Source of the DNA: Narthecium ossifragum
Taxonomy: Eukaryota > Streptophyta > Magnoliopsida > Dioscoreales > Nartheciaceae
Direction of reading: 5' to 3'
DNA: 64,000 nt
Assembly (NCBI GenBank): GCA_963920575.1
Contig: OY986972.1
Location: forward strand, 12,908,010-12,972,009
Below are positions 1-13,700 of the stretch, in pieces; within the stretch, counting starts at the first letter, position 1, and every line of letters starts with the position of its first letter. Made by a program: the position numbers and the translations under genes. Below the pieces are notes generated by a model. The model was not told where the DNA came from. It did no database searches and worked only from the letters and a program-made list of their open reading frames with translations.

Positions 1-643
1 ATTTGTTATCAATTTCTTATTGGTGGGTTGCGTTGAAGCAAGTAAATGGTAAGTTAGTTTGATTAGCGGTTTTGATTAGTATTTTCCTGTTAATCTAGCC
101 GTTGGATGGTTCCCGATTTTGGATATGGTGATCCCGGCATGTTGATCTACTGGTGTTTAAGTTGGATCTCGAATCCGATGTCGTTTGGACGATGGATTGA
201 CGGGTCAATTAGCCTCTAAGTAGAGGATTTTTGGTGATTTAAATAATATTATATGTTCGAAACATATAATATTATATTTTATTGTTCATCGAGGTTTTCG
301 GGGTTGCTTCCCGTTGCAGGAGTCCGCGGTTGACGGTCACGGTACCGTCGTAATGCCGGGACTCGCTGCGGATTGGCTAGCAGCGGTTGGTAGTACCGCT
401 ACAGCGATCCAGTTGGGCTTGTATGCTGCCTAATTATACTGTTGCATGCTTATCTCTTATGTGTATATTCATAGCATGCATTCCTTATTGTTCATTAGTT
501 GCATGGTTAGGGCGTGGGTGATATGTGGGTCGCCGTCTTGAGGTTGGAAGCTTGGATTTAGCCCTAGGACTGGGGTTGGGTAGTTTGGACCCGGTTCGAA
601 TTGTGGTGTTCAGTCAAACTTGATGATAGGCTTAGAGGACAGG
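1..643 (+). mobile_element. Ty3/gypsy LTR relic, first part
   Basis: The window opens inside an LTR. Bases about 440-600 (ATAGCATGCAT, a GGTTAGGGCGTGGG segment, TAGCCCTAGG) match in order the equivalent part of the LTRs at 33270-33400 and 19070-19170, so this is the same broad LTR lineage in + orientation. The LTR is interrupted at 643 by an inverted solo LTR and resumes at 3067. An AT-rich inverted repeat around 245-275 (ATATTATATGTTCGAAACATATAATAT) is visible. No coding capacity is seen. Confidence 0.65.
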
Positions 644-3066
644 TGTCACACCCCGACCCAGAAAACCCATCCAGGACGGGGCGTGAGGGTTCCTATCACT
701 ATTCATCTTCAATTGGCGCGATACAAAGCGGAAAAGACAGATAAGTTTAAACAATTTATATTCCAGAGGTAAAATAGAAATTCAATTCATATATATATAC
801 ATCAAGTTGTACTGATACAAAATTCTTTATCAAACTCCTCTAAGGAAAAGATTTTATACAGTAATCCCAAAAGTCTTCAAAGATGTTTATAATATACAAA
901 CTATCAAAAAAGGTACAACAGTCGTCCTCCAACAACCTCAAGCGCCTCTGGAAGTACTCGCACCGCCAAACGCAGATCCCGCCAGCTCTAATAAAGAAGA
1001 ACTGACGCATGCACCTGCAAACGCAAACCGGGTAGGAGTGAGCGATAAGCTCAGTAGGGTTCTACTCTACGGCACACAGAAAGGAGGAAAACAACAACAG
1101 TGATGTCTCCCCGCTCAAGCCTAAGGAATGCCACGGGGTCCCACAACCCCTTTCGACTCCCTAAGGGATCCTACTCTTCTCAACCGGCCACGCTGGGAAC
1201 ATCAACCAACACACTGGGAGGAAAAGAACCAGAACCAGTAGGATCACCGTTACCCAGCAGGAAACCACTGCATGGGGACCATATCAGGGACATCGACAAC
1301 CATCCTTAACACTTAGCCTTGCGAAGACAACACGACCTCTAAACCTCAAAGCAAAGATCACAACCAACTATAATACATCCTCAATAGCATAAGATTCCAA
1401 TTGTGATCACGTCCTAATCCTCACTACCCATCCGCGGTCCTAAGGCTAGATCCGAGCTACCCGAGAGCCTCGGATCGGTGATTAACCCATCGCCCGCCTA
1501 ACCTGGTATGCCTCTAATACATACAATGCATGAAGGTTATACAAAAACATCTATCCTAGATGTCTCTATATGCCACAACATCAGTTATAGGTTCAACAGA
1601 TATACAGTAACCCTCGGCACTCGCCGGCAAGAGGCTAAGGTTCCACAATTCCACATTAACTAGCACTCATAGCTAGCTAATGGCTAGGCAACCAAATGAG
1701 CATTTAGCTACTTATCAAACCAAGTATTAAATGCAAATAAAACCACAATTCGCTCAAAAGGGTAAGCACGCGATTCAATCCTCCATTTCAATAGAAATCC
1801 CTTGAAAACCCCATGAAAACAACGTGCATGCATCCCAACTTGCTTAAGTACTTATCACAAACGAAATCCATTTAAGAAGGGCCAAGAAACAGTGTTTAAG
1901 GGCTCACGGTCGATGCGACGGTCGATCCGATGGTCGACCGTGAGGCCACGGTCGATGTCACGGTCGACCGTGAGACCAAAAAGAGGAAAAACACATGGGC
2001 GACGGTCGATCGGTACATCGACCCTGGGAAGCCAAAATGGAGACAGAACCTGACGGTCGATGCGACGGTCGACCGTCAGGCAAAATAAAAAAAGGAGAAG
2101 ATCCCGCGATCGATCCGAGCATCGACCCTGGGAGATCAAAAACCAAACAGAGCCTGATGGTCAATGCGACGGTCGATCCGACGGTCGACCGTCAGGCCCA
2201 GAAAAGCATATCACTGCTTGACAGTCGATCCAACGGTCGACCGTCCGGCCTATTGCACTGTTCGTTAGAACAGTGCCGGAAATCCAATTTCTTGGATTTC
2301 AACCATCAATTCAAGTTGGAAATCAGTGAAATTTTGCAGACATGCATAATCAACGATGGGGAAACCAATGATACGAAGAAATCACCATTTTGATGGTTAA
2401 ATCTCCTATCTAGGTCAAAACGGTCGAAAATCGACAAAACGGCGATAATACGGAAACAAGCCATTAAAATACGGAAATCGCAAGGTAGGAATACTCGAAA
2501 TAAGCTACAACACATGTGCTATAAGCTACATAACATTATAACATGTATTCCTACAGCGAAAGCACATAAAACCTATCCTAGGAGAACCCGATCATAAGAT
2601 CGAGGTAGAAACACCTACTTGGGCAAGTAGGACAGCTCCTCCACCGATCCCTCAACTCCGATCGTCGAAATCCGCTCCTCGAAAGCCGCGCTCTGAAGCC
2701 CTAGCACAGTCGTAGGAGAGAGAGAGAGAAAACGACAGGAGAGAAGAGAAAGAAAGAGAGAGAAAGGGACATGCCTTATATAGAGATTAGGATCGATCTC
2801 AACCGTCCGATTCGATCTTTCCCGATCGAGCTCCGATCTTCCGATCGGACGCGTCCTTAAGGTTCTAATCAAACACATACATCAATCCAAAGCCGTGTAT
2901 GAAACTCGAGTGTGAAACTGACCACCATGGAGCATATTTACCAAAATGCCCCTGGGGTCGAAATTGCCATACGATCGTCCGATCGTACCCGACGCAGAAA
3001 CAAATCAATAGGAAAATGGCCCTCGACCCACACGGTCGAGGCAGGTCAGAGGGACGGGCCCTCACA
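644..3066 (-). mobile_element. Solo LTR of the Tekay/Del-like family, inverted
   Basis: Read on the - strand this begins TGTGAGGGCCCGTCC and ends GGGTCGGGGTGTGACA, the same termini as the paired LTRs at 31657-34173 and 47758-50329, and it is similar along its length. No internal region or second LTR accompanies it, so it is a solo LTR left by LTR-LTR recombination. It carries the array of ACGGTCGAT-type palindromes at 1904-2250 and a possible TATA box (CTATATAAGG on the - strand near 2780). The flanking pentamers, ACAGG on the left and ACTAG on the right, agree only partly, so the target duplication has decayed or was lost. Small open frames inside it are not genes. Confidence 0.85.
1904..2250. 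repeat. Array of GGTCGAT / ATCGACC palindromes in the solo LTR
   Basis: Roughly a dozen copies of GGTCGAT or GGTCGACC occur in about 350 bp, often as inverted pairs such as ACGGTCGACCGT. They are spaced by repeated connectors such as CCCTGGGA, with a period near 110-120 bp. The same array occurs in the two LTRs of the intact relative at 32568-32910 and 48668-49071. Confidence 0.8.
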
Positions 3067-3820
3067 ACTAGTACACCTGTTGCTTGATGATTCGAGATGT
3101 CGTGTCGGCCTCGAGTCGGATGCTGATGTGTAGCCGGTGTTCCACTGTGTTGACTCTTGAGTAGTGGAGTTGCCTACTCAGCGGTGCCATTTCCCGCCTG
3201 CAGTGTCGGGTTCCTGCTTGTGAGTCAGCAGTGTTGTTTCCTGCTACTGAGTGTGATCTGACATATGACCAGCTCGGCTGGAAGACCATGATCGTGGGCC
3301 TCAGGGACACGCGGTTGGGTTATGGGACCCCTATATACACCCAAGTCTTACTTGAGAGCGACACTGTTGCATTTCCCTCTTCCTTTTGTGTGTCGTAGTG
3401 TAGAACCCTACTGAGCTTTATGCTCACTCCTACCGGGCTTTGTTTTGCAGATGCAGGCGTCAGTTCTTCTTCTGTGGGCCCTACTGGGCAGTTGGTCGGC
3501 GGTGCGGCGGTGCCAGACGGAGTCTGAGAGGTGGTGATCTTTTATTGCTTTTACCCTATGTTAGATAGTCTCATACGGGAGTAATGTTGTATTTGGATCT
3601 TCCCCTCTCCGAGAATATGTATATTAAATTCACTTGGGTTTTGTAATCTAAGGTTCGAGGCTTGTAATTTAATTATGTCTTTTTAAATTGAGGGTGTTTG
3701 TGATGATTGCTAGGGAGACCAATAGGTTTGAGGGAACCCTCACCTTTTTTTTCCGCGTTTCGTTAGGTTCCGGTTCGCGTCATCTGGCCCGGTTGGGCTT
3801 TCGCGGGTCGGGGCGCGATA
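3067..3820 (+). mobile_element. Ty3/gypsy LTR relic, second part
   Basis: This resumes the LTR broken at 643. It contains the GTAGAACCCTACTGAGC and CTCACTCCTACCGGGCT segments that occur in order near the end of the Tekay-like LTR (33750-33800), and it ends GGGTCGGGGCGCGATA, a mutated form of the LTR end GGGTCGGGGCGTGACA. No primer-binding site follows, so this is a solo or truncated LTR. Its 5' part lies outside the window. Confidence 0.65.
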
Positions 3821-4474
3821 GCCGGTGCCGAGGGAGGTCGTCGTCCCGCCTCCCAAGCCGACAACAAGCCAGACTTCATCTCTTCAGTCACCTCCAACGT
3901 ACGCAGGGAACCCGAGCCTCGCCGACCCTCGCCGACCCCATCCCAAGCTTCCATCCTCGTCGGAAGCCAGCGTCGACCTCTTACCAATCGGATCCCAACA
4001 CCGCCCCGAGCTCCCCCTCTCACATCATTGATCGGATCCCACCAGCCACCATCAACGAGCACCGCCTCCGGACAGCCACCATCTCCGGCGATTCCCTCTA
4101 ATCTTGTCCCTCACCGCCGACTTCGTCCAGTAAAACCACTCCGAGCTATCCACCTAGCTCGAGAGCATGCTGTCTCAGATAGCCACTCCACTCCCCTTAA
4201 AAATACATCAAATAGGGTTTTTAACAAAAAAAATCTTGACTAAATTGGTGTTATCACCAATTAACCCTTCATCTCATCATCATCAATCATTAATTCATTA
4301 CTTCCAATTATCTAATTTCAACGACTTTACCAGTGACCTTAATCTAATTATTTAAGGAGACAAATGCCGTACCCCGATATCTTCATCCAAACCACTCCTA
4401 TATTTGTTTACTATCCTACGGGGAGGAAGAGGGATCCTACCTTGGTCAAGAAAAATCGGGAGTAAACATATCAT
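3821..4474. other. Unassigned upstream spacer of the PP2A gene
   Basis: About 650 bp. The first 300 bp are C-rich, with several overlapping short open frames in all phases and no recognisable protein. The rest is AT-rich. It lies between the LTR end and the PP2A leader, so distal promoter elements may be here, but I cannot point to a specific site. Confidence 0.4.
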
Positions 4475-4702
4475 CTAACTCCATTCTGGAGGGCCTAAGG
4501 CGCAACCATAAAGACGCCGCCGAGAGCCAACGCCGAGGGTTTTCTTTTCCCCTCTCCTCTCCTCTCCTCTCCTCCTTGCTCCCGCCATCGCTATCATCTG
4601 ATCTCTATCTGCTACTATTGTATATCGCTCTCTAGTGGCTAAGAGAGCTGTTGGGATTAGGGCTCCTGGCGCTGTCGATCTAATCGCGCGGAGGAGGAGA
4701 AG
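4475..4702 (+). promoter_or_regulatory. Probable PP2A 5' UTR with CT tract
   Basis: The 228 bp before the PP2A start contain a CTCTC(CTCTC)n pyrimidine tract at about 4545-4578, a common feature of plant core promoters and leaders. The sequence just before the start codon (GGAGGAGGAGAAG) is purine-rich. No clear TATA box is visible. The transcription start is not determined, so the left boundary is approximate. Confidence 0.45.
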
Positions 4703-7700
4703 ATGAGCGCGAATGTGGCAAACGCTAGCTCCCACGGCAATCTGGACGAGCAGATTGCACAGCTGATGCAGTGCAAGCCCCTGTCCGAGCAGGAGGTTCG
4801 TCTCTCCATCCTGACTTGGTTCTTGTTCTGGCGAGATTTTGGATCTTTTGGTTTATTTGGAGGATTTGGTGATCAGTTTGTGGATTTCGATGATCCGGGG
4901 TAGAAAGGGTGTGGATTCTGCGCGGAAAGGCGGCATTAATGGTGTCATCTGGGTGGGTTCGGGCTTGATAGATTTCAGGGTTTGTGAGATTGGGAATTCA
5001 AAGTGCGTTGTGCGATGTTGTATTTTTACGTTGTTTAAGTCTAGATTGAGGTTGGAGGTGGCAAAGTGGCGATATCGGCTCCACCGATCCAGGTGTTCAT
5101 TGTTTGACGAGGGCAATTTGGTAGAAATCGTGCCTTTTTTGCCTTCTTTAAGTCAAAGACGAAGTGTGCCTCTCCCAGAAGGTCATTTGGCAGGAAATTG
5201 TTTATTTGCCTGTTTAAGGTTAGTTGTCTCTTTGGAGTTTCTTGGCATGACTAGAGATCTAATAAGAGAAAAAGAGGGAAACGTAATGTAGATTCTCTGG
5301 CAGATAACTAGGAGGATTTCTTTGAGAAGATGATTTCTTTTTTTTGGTTATTCTTTCTTATAGCAAGAGGTTGGGGGCTGCATCATTTCTTGAAAATAGC
5401 TTATTTTGCTTATTAGGGTATGACGATTCTTCACATAAGGTGCCGATTGTTTATTGGAACCTTATATCTCACTTCAAACTTTTCTGCTATTTCATGTGAT
5501 TTAAGCCATTTCACATACATTACGACCTCCAAGACGTGGTTCAAATGCGATCCTTAACCTCCCTCAAAATTTTCCCTTTCTTGCATGCGTTGTATCTCAA
5601 ATCCTAATTTGCTTGCATGGGAAGTCATGGAAATTGGGCAAGTACTTTTAAAAGGAGGCTAATTTCGTATTTTTTCTTGAATGTATAGAAGGATTTTGCC
5701 AACACAACATTTTTGAGTGCAAAATGTTGTCATGTGCCTAAAGTATGTAACACAAAAAAGTTAATAACTGGCAACTTTCCAAAATTTGCCCAAAGTGTTT
5801 GATGCAACTATCAACAAAGCTTCCATTCCAAATGTGGCAATGATTGTGTTTTATTGCATTGTTTCCGTATGAGGGTTTTTGGTTGTGGGCAAGGTACAGA
5901 AAGTGGAGATGAGCTTAATTTGACTTGACATGGAAATTGAAGTAATAATCTCTCGTCTAGTGGGATGTCCCCCAAGAATTAGTCAGTATCAAATGTCCAT
6001 GATTTTCTCCTTAGGATGCTTCTTGTCTTTCCAAAAGCAAATGTCCATGATTTCATAGAAGGGGATCAGGCCGATTTGGGCCTATCGGGCTGCATTCTTT
6101 TAGTTTCGAACTGGGGTGCTCAACCCAGACCTGTTATACAAACTGGCAAAAATGACCAAACAGCACCCTCGCTCCTCCCTCCTCATTTGTCCGTCACTTC
6201 CTCACTCTCAAAGTCTCAACCTTTTGTTCTCCCTCCTCCGTAGAATGTCGGATCATAGTTGTCTATTTGTCATAGAAAAATGGGTGAAAGTTGAATGAAA
6301 GAAGATAACTAGCGTTGAATTCCACCATTATTTGTGTCTGAATAGGTCTGCTATGATCCATTTTTCTTGGTGATGACCTTAATTTTTAATTACAAGAGGA
6401 CATAAATCGAGGTGATACACCGATGAAAGTCAAGGAAGCAAATGGTGACTTACCTGTGGTTTTCATTGCGAGATTTGTGTTAAAGAATGGCTTAACTAGC
6501 TAGTTTTTAAATTTCTTTTTAGTGGTAAGCACCTAGAAAAGATGCTTGTTGTACTTTTAGGGCAACTATGATAATATTATGGGTATAATGTGAATTGTTC
6601 TTTGTGCATTTGCTGAAAATTGCATGTGGAGTTTATTATTATCACTTCGAGCCTTCTTTTGCGGTTTATGTTACATAATGGCAGGGAGAAGCTATTAATT
6701 TTTTTTGAATTACTAGTCTTTGGCGAATATTAGTCGGTAATTGACTAAGGAACAGACTTTAGCTGTTTGTACATTTTTATTTTACTTAAATCTGAAGCAT
6801 AAATTTGGGATTCACGTTAGCAATTGGAGATTAACTTTGGATTGTAAACTCTTTTTAGTTGATTGTAAGTCTGGTTGTAAATTGCAGATTTTATGCAAGT
6901 TAGTGTTGGATATAACCTTTTATTTGTTTGTTCATGTTTATTTAATTTCATTCTTCATTATACTCCCCTAATATTCAGAAATTTACTGTTGAATATGATA
7001 TTGTACTTTTTAAATTGGTTGTGAACTTTGATCTGTCAATTGAATATTTGTTCAGGTTAAAGGCTTGTGCGAAAAGGCCAAGGAGATATTGATGGAGGAA
7101 AGCAATGTTCAGGTAAGGTCCCTTGTCCTGCACATGACATTCTTTAACTGGGAATTGTTTCTGTCAGCAGCTTCCTTTATCATTTTCTGCTTCATTCAAT
7201 CTTTTAGGTCATGTATTGTTAGTGTCGTTTACTTTTTAACCTTCATTTTTCTTTTTTGTACCTTGTGCTTCAAAATTAGGGTGCCAGTAAACACTAGTTG
7301 AGAGATTTTGGAAGAAACAATAATGATGGAATTGGAGAGGAAGTTGGGGGTTGGGGGTTAAGGTTATTTTTACAAGTTTTTAATCCATGTCATTCTTTTC
7401 TTTTCTGATCCTTTTTGTCTGAGATTAAAGTGTTGTAATTTTGTTGCAGCTTGTGAACAATCTTTGTTCTGTTTCCATTACAAAATCACCGCAGGAAATT
7501 TTTTTTTCTCTTTTTGCACCATTTAGCGGGATTCAGTCTGACATTTGAAGTCTAAGGTTTCTTTCATTTTGTTTAATCCTGTATATGCATGATTTTATAG
7601 ATTCAAAACCTCTAAAGTTCAAGTACCTCCTTTCTATTCGAGGCAAACTTCATACTAAGCTCTACTAGGCATTCCTATAGTTTGTTGTCTTCCGTCATCA

Positions 7701-10700
7701 GTTAATTCAAAATCTTCGCTCAATATATGTACTTGAAGATTTTGACATACTTTGTGTTAAGCAACGTCCTGACTTTAACATGAATGGATATTCTTTTGTT
7801 AATATTTCATGGGAATATTTAAGCTAACTAAGATGGTTTGAGCCTTCGAGGCACTGGAAAAAGCTTGCATGGTTTACTGAATGATACACCAGCTTGCTAT
7901 TCTCGTATCTAGTGTTATATCCTTTTTTTGCCCGGTACTAGTTTGTGGAATTCCTTTGTACAAACCTACCTTATAAATTCTCATGTAATAGTTGGAGTAT
8001 GATTGCTTTGATAATTCAGATGTAGGTTCAATACTGGTTTGCTAATTGCATCGACTTGCTATTTGATATGATAATCTACTCGGCTTTTCCACTTTAAAAT
8101 GGTTGTGGTGGTTGATCTTGAGAAAAATCACTTGTTCAACCTTGTTAATTTAAGTTTTATGCACAGTTGAATAAGCTTATCTTGATTGGCATTTCATTTG
8201 AATGGAGATTCATGTGTATTTCAATGCCATTGTAACTAACTATTCTTTATTGATGAAATATGCTTGTGCTATTGGCAAAATGTAAGATATATTCATCTAA
8301 TCTTTTCTAGTATTCAACTCATTTCTGTTCTTGACTGAAGATTCTAGTGTAAGACTGGAAGTTTTTGTACCATGCATCACTGTATAATTGGAAAACACGC
8401 AACTTTGATACCTACTGTTATCAGATACATCAACATTATCTATGTTAGGGAAAATATTTCTACATTTGTTGTTCGTAGTTGTTTTTTGTTTAGTTTGAGC
8501 CAATTACCCTGGCTTGCGGGGGGCTAGGGTGTTGGTAAATGCCCTACATATTACAATTATTACTAGTTGTCTGTATTGTAGCCACTTGTGCTGTATGCTG
8601 CACTCGCTCCCATTGAGTCTACTTGCACTTGCGTCATAGCCAGCACTTGCACCATAAGCGATGCCTGAACTATCTGAGCTGGATCACCTACAAATGTCAC
8701 ACCCATCCACTATGGGCTTCTCAATAAAGGTGTCATTGTCATGCACCTCTATCCTACTAAATTGGTGTCTAGGGGATTTGACCCGAAGACTCCTTGGAGC
8801 ACATGGGTACTGCCATGTGAGCCGCTCAAGTGGTTGTACTTCTGTTTTTTGTAGTTACAAATCTATAAGCATTAATGGACATGAATATGGAATTAGATTG
8901 AGATGCACTTAGGGATGTATAATGGTCATGAAAGAAATGTCGGGCACGAGGATGCCATGAAATAACTGTGTTGATTAGGGTTTTTCGTGCCAAGATCTCC
9001 TAGTTGAGGTGCTAAGGTATCTACCAATTGTTTAAGTGCTCATCAGTTTGCAATGTCACTCTTTTAAGCAAATTATGGAATAGTTGTTACTTTGCTTTAT
9101 ATTGTGCAGCGTGCACTGGGTAGGGTTTTTAAGTTATCATGTATCTTTCTCTCTGATCGACTCTAGTTCTTTTGTGATAGGTTTGACTTAGCGAAAGTAA
9201 CATTTGTGAGATGCTTTTGATTTTTCTCATTTTTTGTTGCTCTTAGAACATTCTTTGAAGTGTGAGAGTGCAATATAATCTTAAGTCCCTGGTTTACAGT
9301 CTTAGATAGAAAGTAAGATCTCAAGCTATCAAATGTTACAACGACCAATGGTACTTGAACTATGCCTGTTTGTTATGTCTTTATTTGTGTCGAAAATCTT
9401 TCAAGTATTCTACTTGCTGGTGGTGCATGCTGTTTCAAACTTCTTCAAAGCCTCCATGCATATCGTTCTAGATTATTCCTTTTCTCTGCCCTTAACAGTG
9501 GCAAGCTACTTTCCATTGAAACCTTCTTTGGTTTTCTTTAACATGTTCAAACAATCTCAGCTAGTTATCCTTTTTGTTTTGTTGTTATTGGGTGATGCTC
9601 ATTAGCTTCTTGGTTATATCTGTGCCAACTTGCTTTCTTAGTTTTAGATTCATCGCAAACCTTTCCTCTTATCTTTTTTGCCTATTCCCTTCCTCTGCCA
9701 CTTTTTATGAGAACAACGGACTTGTTCCTCCTGTTGTTTTCTATGTAATGATAATTAGTGTGCAGTCCTTCTATTTATCATTCCCCATACCAAAAGCTAA
9801 GCATATGTCCTTGTTGAAGCTATGCACATGGTGCTGGGGACATTGTTGGGTTGACAACTGTGAGTAGGCTCAAATGAGCTTAGTTAATCTGTCATAGGTC
9901 GGTAGGTGGATGTATGGATGGTCCATGTCATGGTGGCAGCTTTTAAGCATAGACAACCCTAACATGTGACAAGTTGCGTGTGGGTGGTGGGTTATTGTCA
10001 TTAAGCTTAGGCTTTCCTAATTGATAGTGTGACTAAGCTTCTGAGGAGCTTAAGGGTGAGATTATTTTGCCATATCAAGATGACCTTTGTTAGCAAACCA
10101 CCCTGTGCAATAGTGATGAACACAAAAAAAAGAAAAGACACAAGAAACAAGAAACAGATTTTTATGTGGTTTGGTAAAAACTTCCCTACGTCCACGGGAG
10201 AGAGACCTTCTGCACTTCACTATGAAACAAGGAAGATTACAACCTTTCTCTTTCTCTTGGCCGTCTGTTTTATTTATCATAACTCTAACCCTAGGTTACA
10301 AAGGGTATTTATACCTAATCATAAATAACCTAATCTGGGTTGGGTTCGGCAGCGTAACGGGTTGGGTTCGCCTAAACAGATCATGTACAACGACCTTAAA
10401 AAGTGAGGATAGATTTTTCTATCCAGATCACTCTTTGTTGAAATTTCTTTAGTTAAATTCAATTTTTGCTTGCTGTGAGTTTAAAGGTGAGATATTTTGA
10501 CCGCAATTAAGTACATGAGCTAAGTTCTATGCAATGAATGACATCTTTTTACATTGATGTGGGCATGCAGTAGATAAACTGCATCAATATGTTTTAAATT
10601 AGCATGGTTCTCTTTGTTTCAGCCCGTGAAAAGCCCTGTTACAATATGTGGCGACATTCATGGTCAATTTCATGATCTTGCTGAGCTTTTTCGAATTGGA

Positions 10701-13700
10701 GGAAAGGTATTCTGCAGTCAATAATACTCTTTGAAGTCTGTGATTTGAATCAGGTCTTTGTTTGGATAGTAGATGATGCATAGATAACAAGGATGCCTAT
10801 AGTTATTTCGGTTCAAATTTAATCTTCTATAATTGACTGGTTTTTTTATATTTGGTCCTAGTGTCCAGACACAAATTATCTATTTATGGGAGATTATGTA
10901 GATCGGGGCTATTATTCTGTTGAAACTGTTACGGTAAGCGTTTGTACATTTGATACAATGTTTTGTTTTTAATTAATGTATAACCATGATGACTTGAAAT
11001 TATGAACATAAGTCAATCAGTGTTGTTTCTTTGTCTATTTGATAAGCCTGTGCAAACCTACAGTTCATTCTTCTAAATAATTCATAAGTGCACAATTTGA
11101 TATTTCTTTTTAAAATGTCCATGGGCCTGAAATGTAAAGCCTATTATTTGTACCCCTACACAATACTGCTGAGTTTTAGATACACCTTTACTTTAAGGAT
11201 GTTTGCAAATAGAAACCTGAAAATAATGCACTGTACTGTAGTTACACAATCAATAACTAATGTAGGCTTAATTTATATAATTGGGTTAATATAATAAAAC
11301 CCCCGAAAACAGACTAAGTATAATAAAGCCCCATAATTTTCTGACAATATCACAAAGCACTTGAAAACATGGGTTATAATATATAACCCATTCTGTTCAC
11401 TTAAGGCCCTTATGCCTAATTAAGTTGTGAAATGACTAAAATGCCCTTGGGCATTAAGACAAAGATTCAAAAATAACTCTGATGCACCCATTATTTCTAA
11501 GGGTAGTTTATTAATTACGTTTATAAATTCAATCTTTTAGAAGGCTACCAACATATGCAAACTATGCTTGTTTTTGTGTTTTATCCTCTTACTTTGGCGT
11601 TTTTAATCATTCTGACCATGCTATATTGTCATGTATCTTGCCAACTTATTTGGCTGTGAAGTACTTGGTCTTGTAGTTTAGCTGATGATACTGTGTGAAT
11701 TCATCAGCTTTTGGTGGCATTAAAGGTGCGCTATCCTCAAAGAATCACTATACTTAGAGGAAACCATGAGAGCCGTCAGGTATCTGTTGCAACTATTTGA
11801 TAATGATTGTAGCCTTTTGTTGGATGGCTGTTTCCATCTGAAATTGAGCAAACTAATCTTATGGACTTTTAAAGTTCTGGATTTGGATTCTGCATATTTC
11901 ATGTCACTTAATGGAGGCTTTTATCTACAATTGTCAAACTATCACGAACTTCTGAAGGGTAATTTGATCAACAAAAAGTATTGAACTGAAATTATGGTGG
12001 CCACTTGCAGATTACGCAAGTTTATGGATTCTATGACGAATGCTTAAGAAAGTGAGTTCTTTTTTTGTGCTCTTGAATTGTTTTTCGCTGTGTGATTGAA
12101 TGCTTTGTATGTCTATGCTGCAGTTTTTAAGCAAATGTTTCCATTTTGTCTCATTTTCTTGTTTATTTGTTGCTAGCTTTCTTGAAATAAGTTTCCATGA
12201 ATGTTCATTGATATGATTGGGAGATACCCTGATTATGTTATTATACACTTGTGGAAGAATGCTCTTAAGTATTGGTAACTTTGATCGACTAGGGGAATTT
12301 AGGTTTGTCCAACTATTTTCTTCTTCTTAGGAAATATTGCTTTAGGTTAGCGGATGATTTATTTTTGCCAATGGCATAGTACAATTGAGGAGAAGTGGAG
12401 GCCACTTTAGACTTTATTCAAGGATGTATACTAGTATGTCATTTTCTCGAGCATCATAGACAACCCCTTTTTCATAGTTGGCTTTATCAATCTGGCACGG
12501 AAACTTGTCTTGAAAATAGCATTCCCATTAAGCAGCTAATTTTTGGTATTTTCACAGTTCAATGGATCCAGAGATCAGACTTACTAGGTCTTTGGGTTAT
12601 TTTTCACCTCATCCCATACATGAGGTTACTAACAGCGGTATTATCTTTGTGCAGATATGGGAATGCAAACGTTTGGAAGATTTTCACAGATCTCTTTGAT
12701 TATTTTCCGTTGACAGCATTGGTTGGTCTCCCATCTTTCTGCATATCTGTCTTTGCCTTCCTTTAGGTTCTGTCTTTGGGCAGTTCTTGTCTGCATTTCC
12801 ATTGTCTAAAATTCACTTTTATTATGCGTCAGATTTCTTTTCTATTGTGTATTAATGGCTTCTAAGAAATGAGATATTGCCTTTCTTCATAAAGTGGTGC
12901 AATAGTGGAGCCGCAGATGCTTTAGAGAAAAAAATTGGCTTTGCTTTATTGAGCAAATATTACATGGATAAATATATATTCCGAAAGCACCTTCCCAACC
13001 TGTTTCTTTTCTGGATATTCTGTAGGTTGAATCGGAAATATTTTGTCTGCATGGTGGGCTATCCCCATCTATTGAAACCCTTGATAACATACGCAACTTT
13101 GATCGAGTTCAAGAAGTACCTCATGAAGGCCCTATGTGCGATCTTTTGTGGTCTGATCCAGACGATCGATGTGGTTGGGGTATTTCTCCTCGTGGAGCTG
13201 GATATACGTTCGGCCAAGTAATGTACTTACCTTCTTCTCAATGATATGAAGGGTTGTTTTTTTTACTCAAACAATTTGGTCATTTCAGGATATATCAGAG
13301 CAATTTAATCATACCAACAATCTCAAACTGATTGCAAGAGCTCATCAGTTAGTAATGGAGGGGTATAATTGGGGACATGTAAGAGTGCTTCTCACTATCA
13401 TTATTTTCTTGTGGTTTTAATTGTTGCTCCAATTAATTATGATTATCTTATGCAGGATCAAAAGGTGGTTACTATATTTAGTGCGCCTAATTACTGCTAT
13501 CGATGTGGGAACATGGCTTCTATCTTGGAAGTCGACGACTGCAAGGGGCACACGTTTATCCAGGTCTCTCCCTCCCCCCTCCTTCCCTCCCTATCTCTCC
13601 CCCATAAATGTCTTTCTTTCTTTGTATTTCTCACTTCTCTTTTCTAAGTTCGGTTTGTTCGAAGGGATTATTGCAAAGTCAATAATGGAAAGAGGGGTAG

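Noticed and set aside
644..3066. Reading the left solo LTR as one end of the Tekay-like element at 31657
   Set aside because: It is inverted, has no primer site or internal region, and the element at 31657 already has both LTRs with a matching CTCTC duplication.
3688..4243. Three overlapping + strand frames upstream of PP2A
   Set aside because: Different phases, Pro/Ser/Arg-rich, no homology I recognise, and they run from LTR sequence into spacer.
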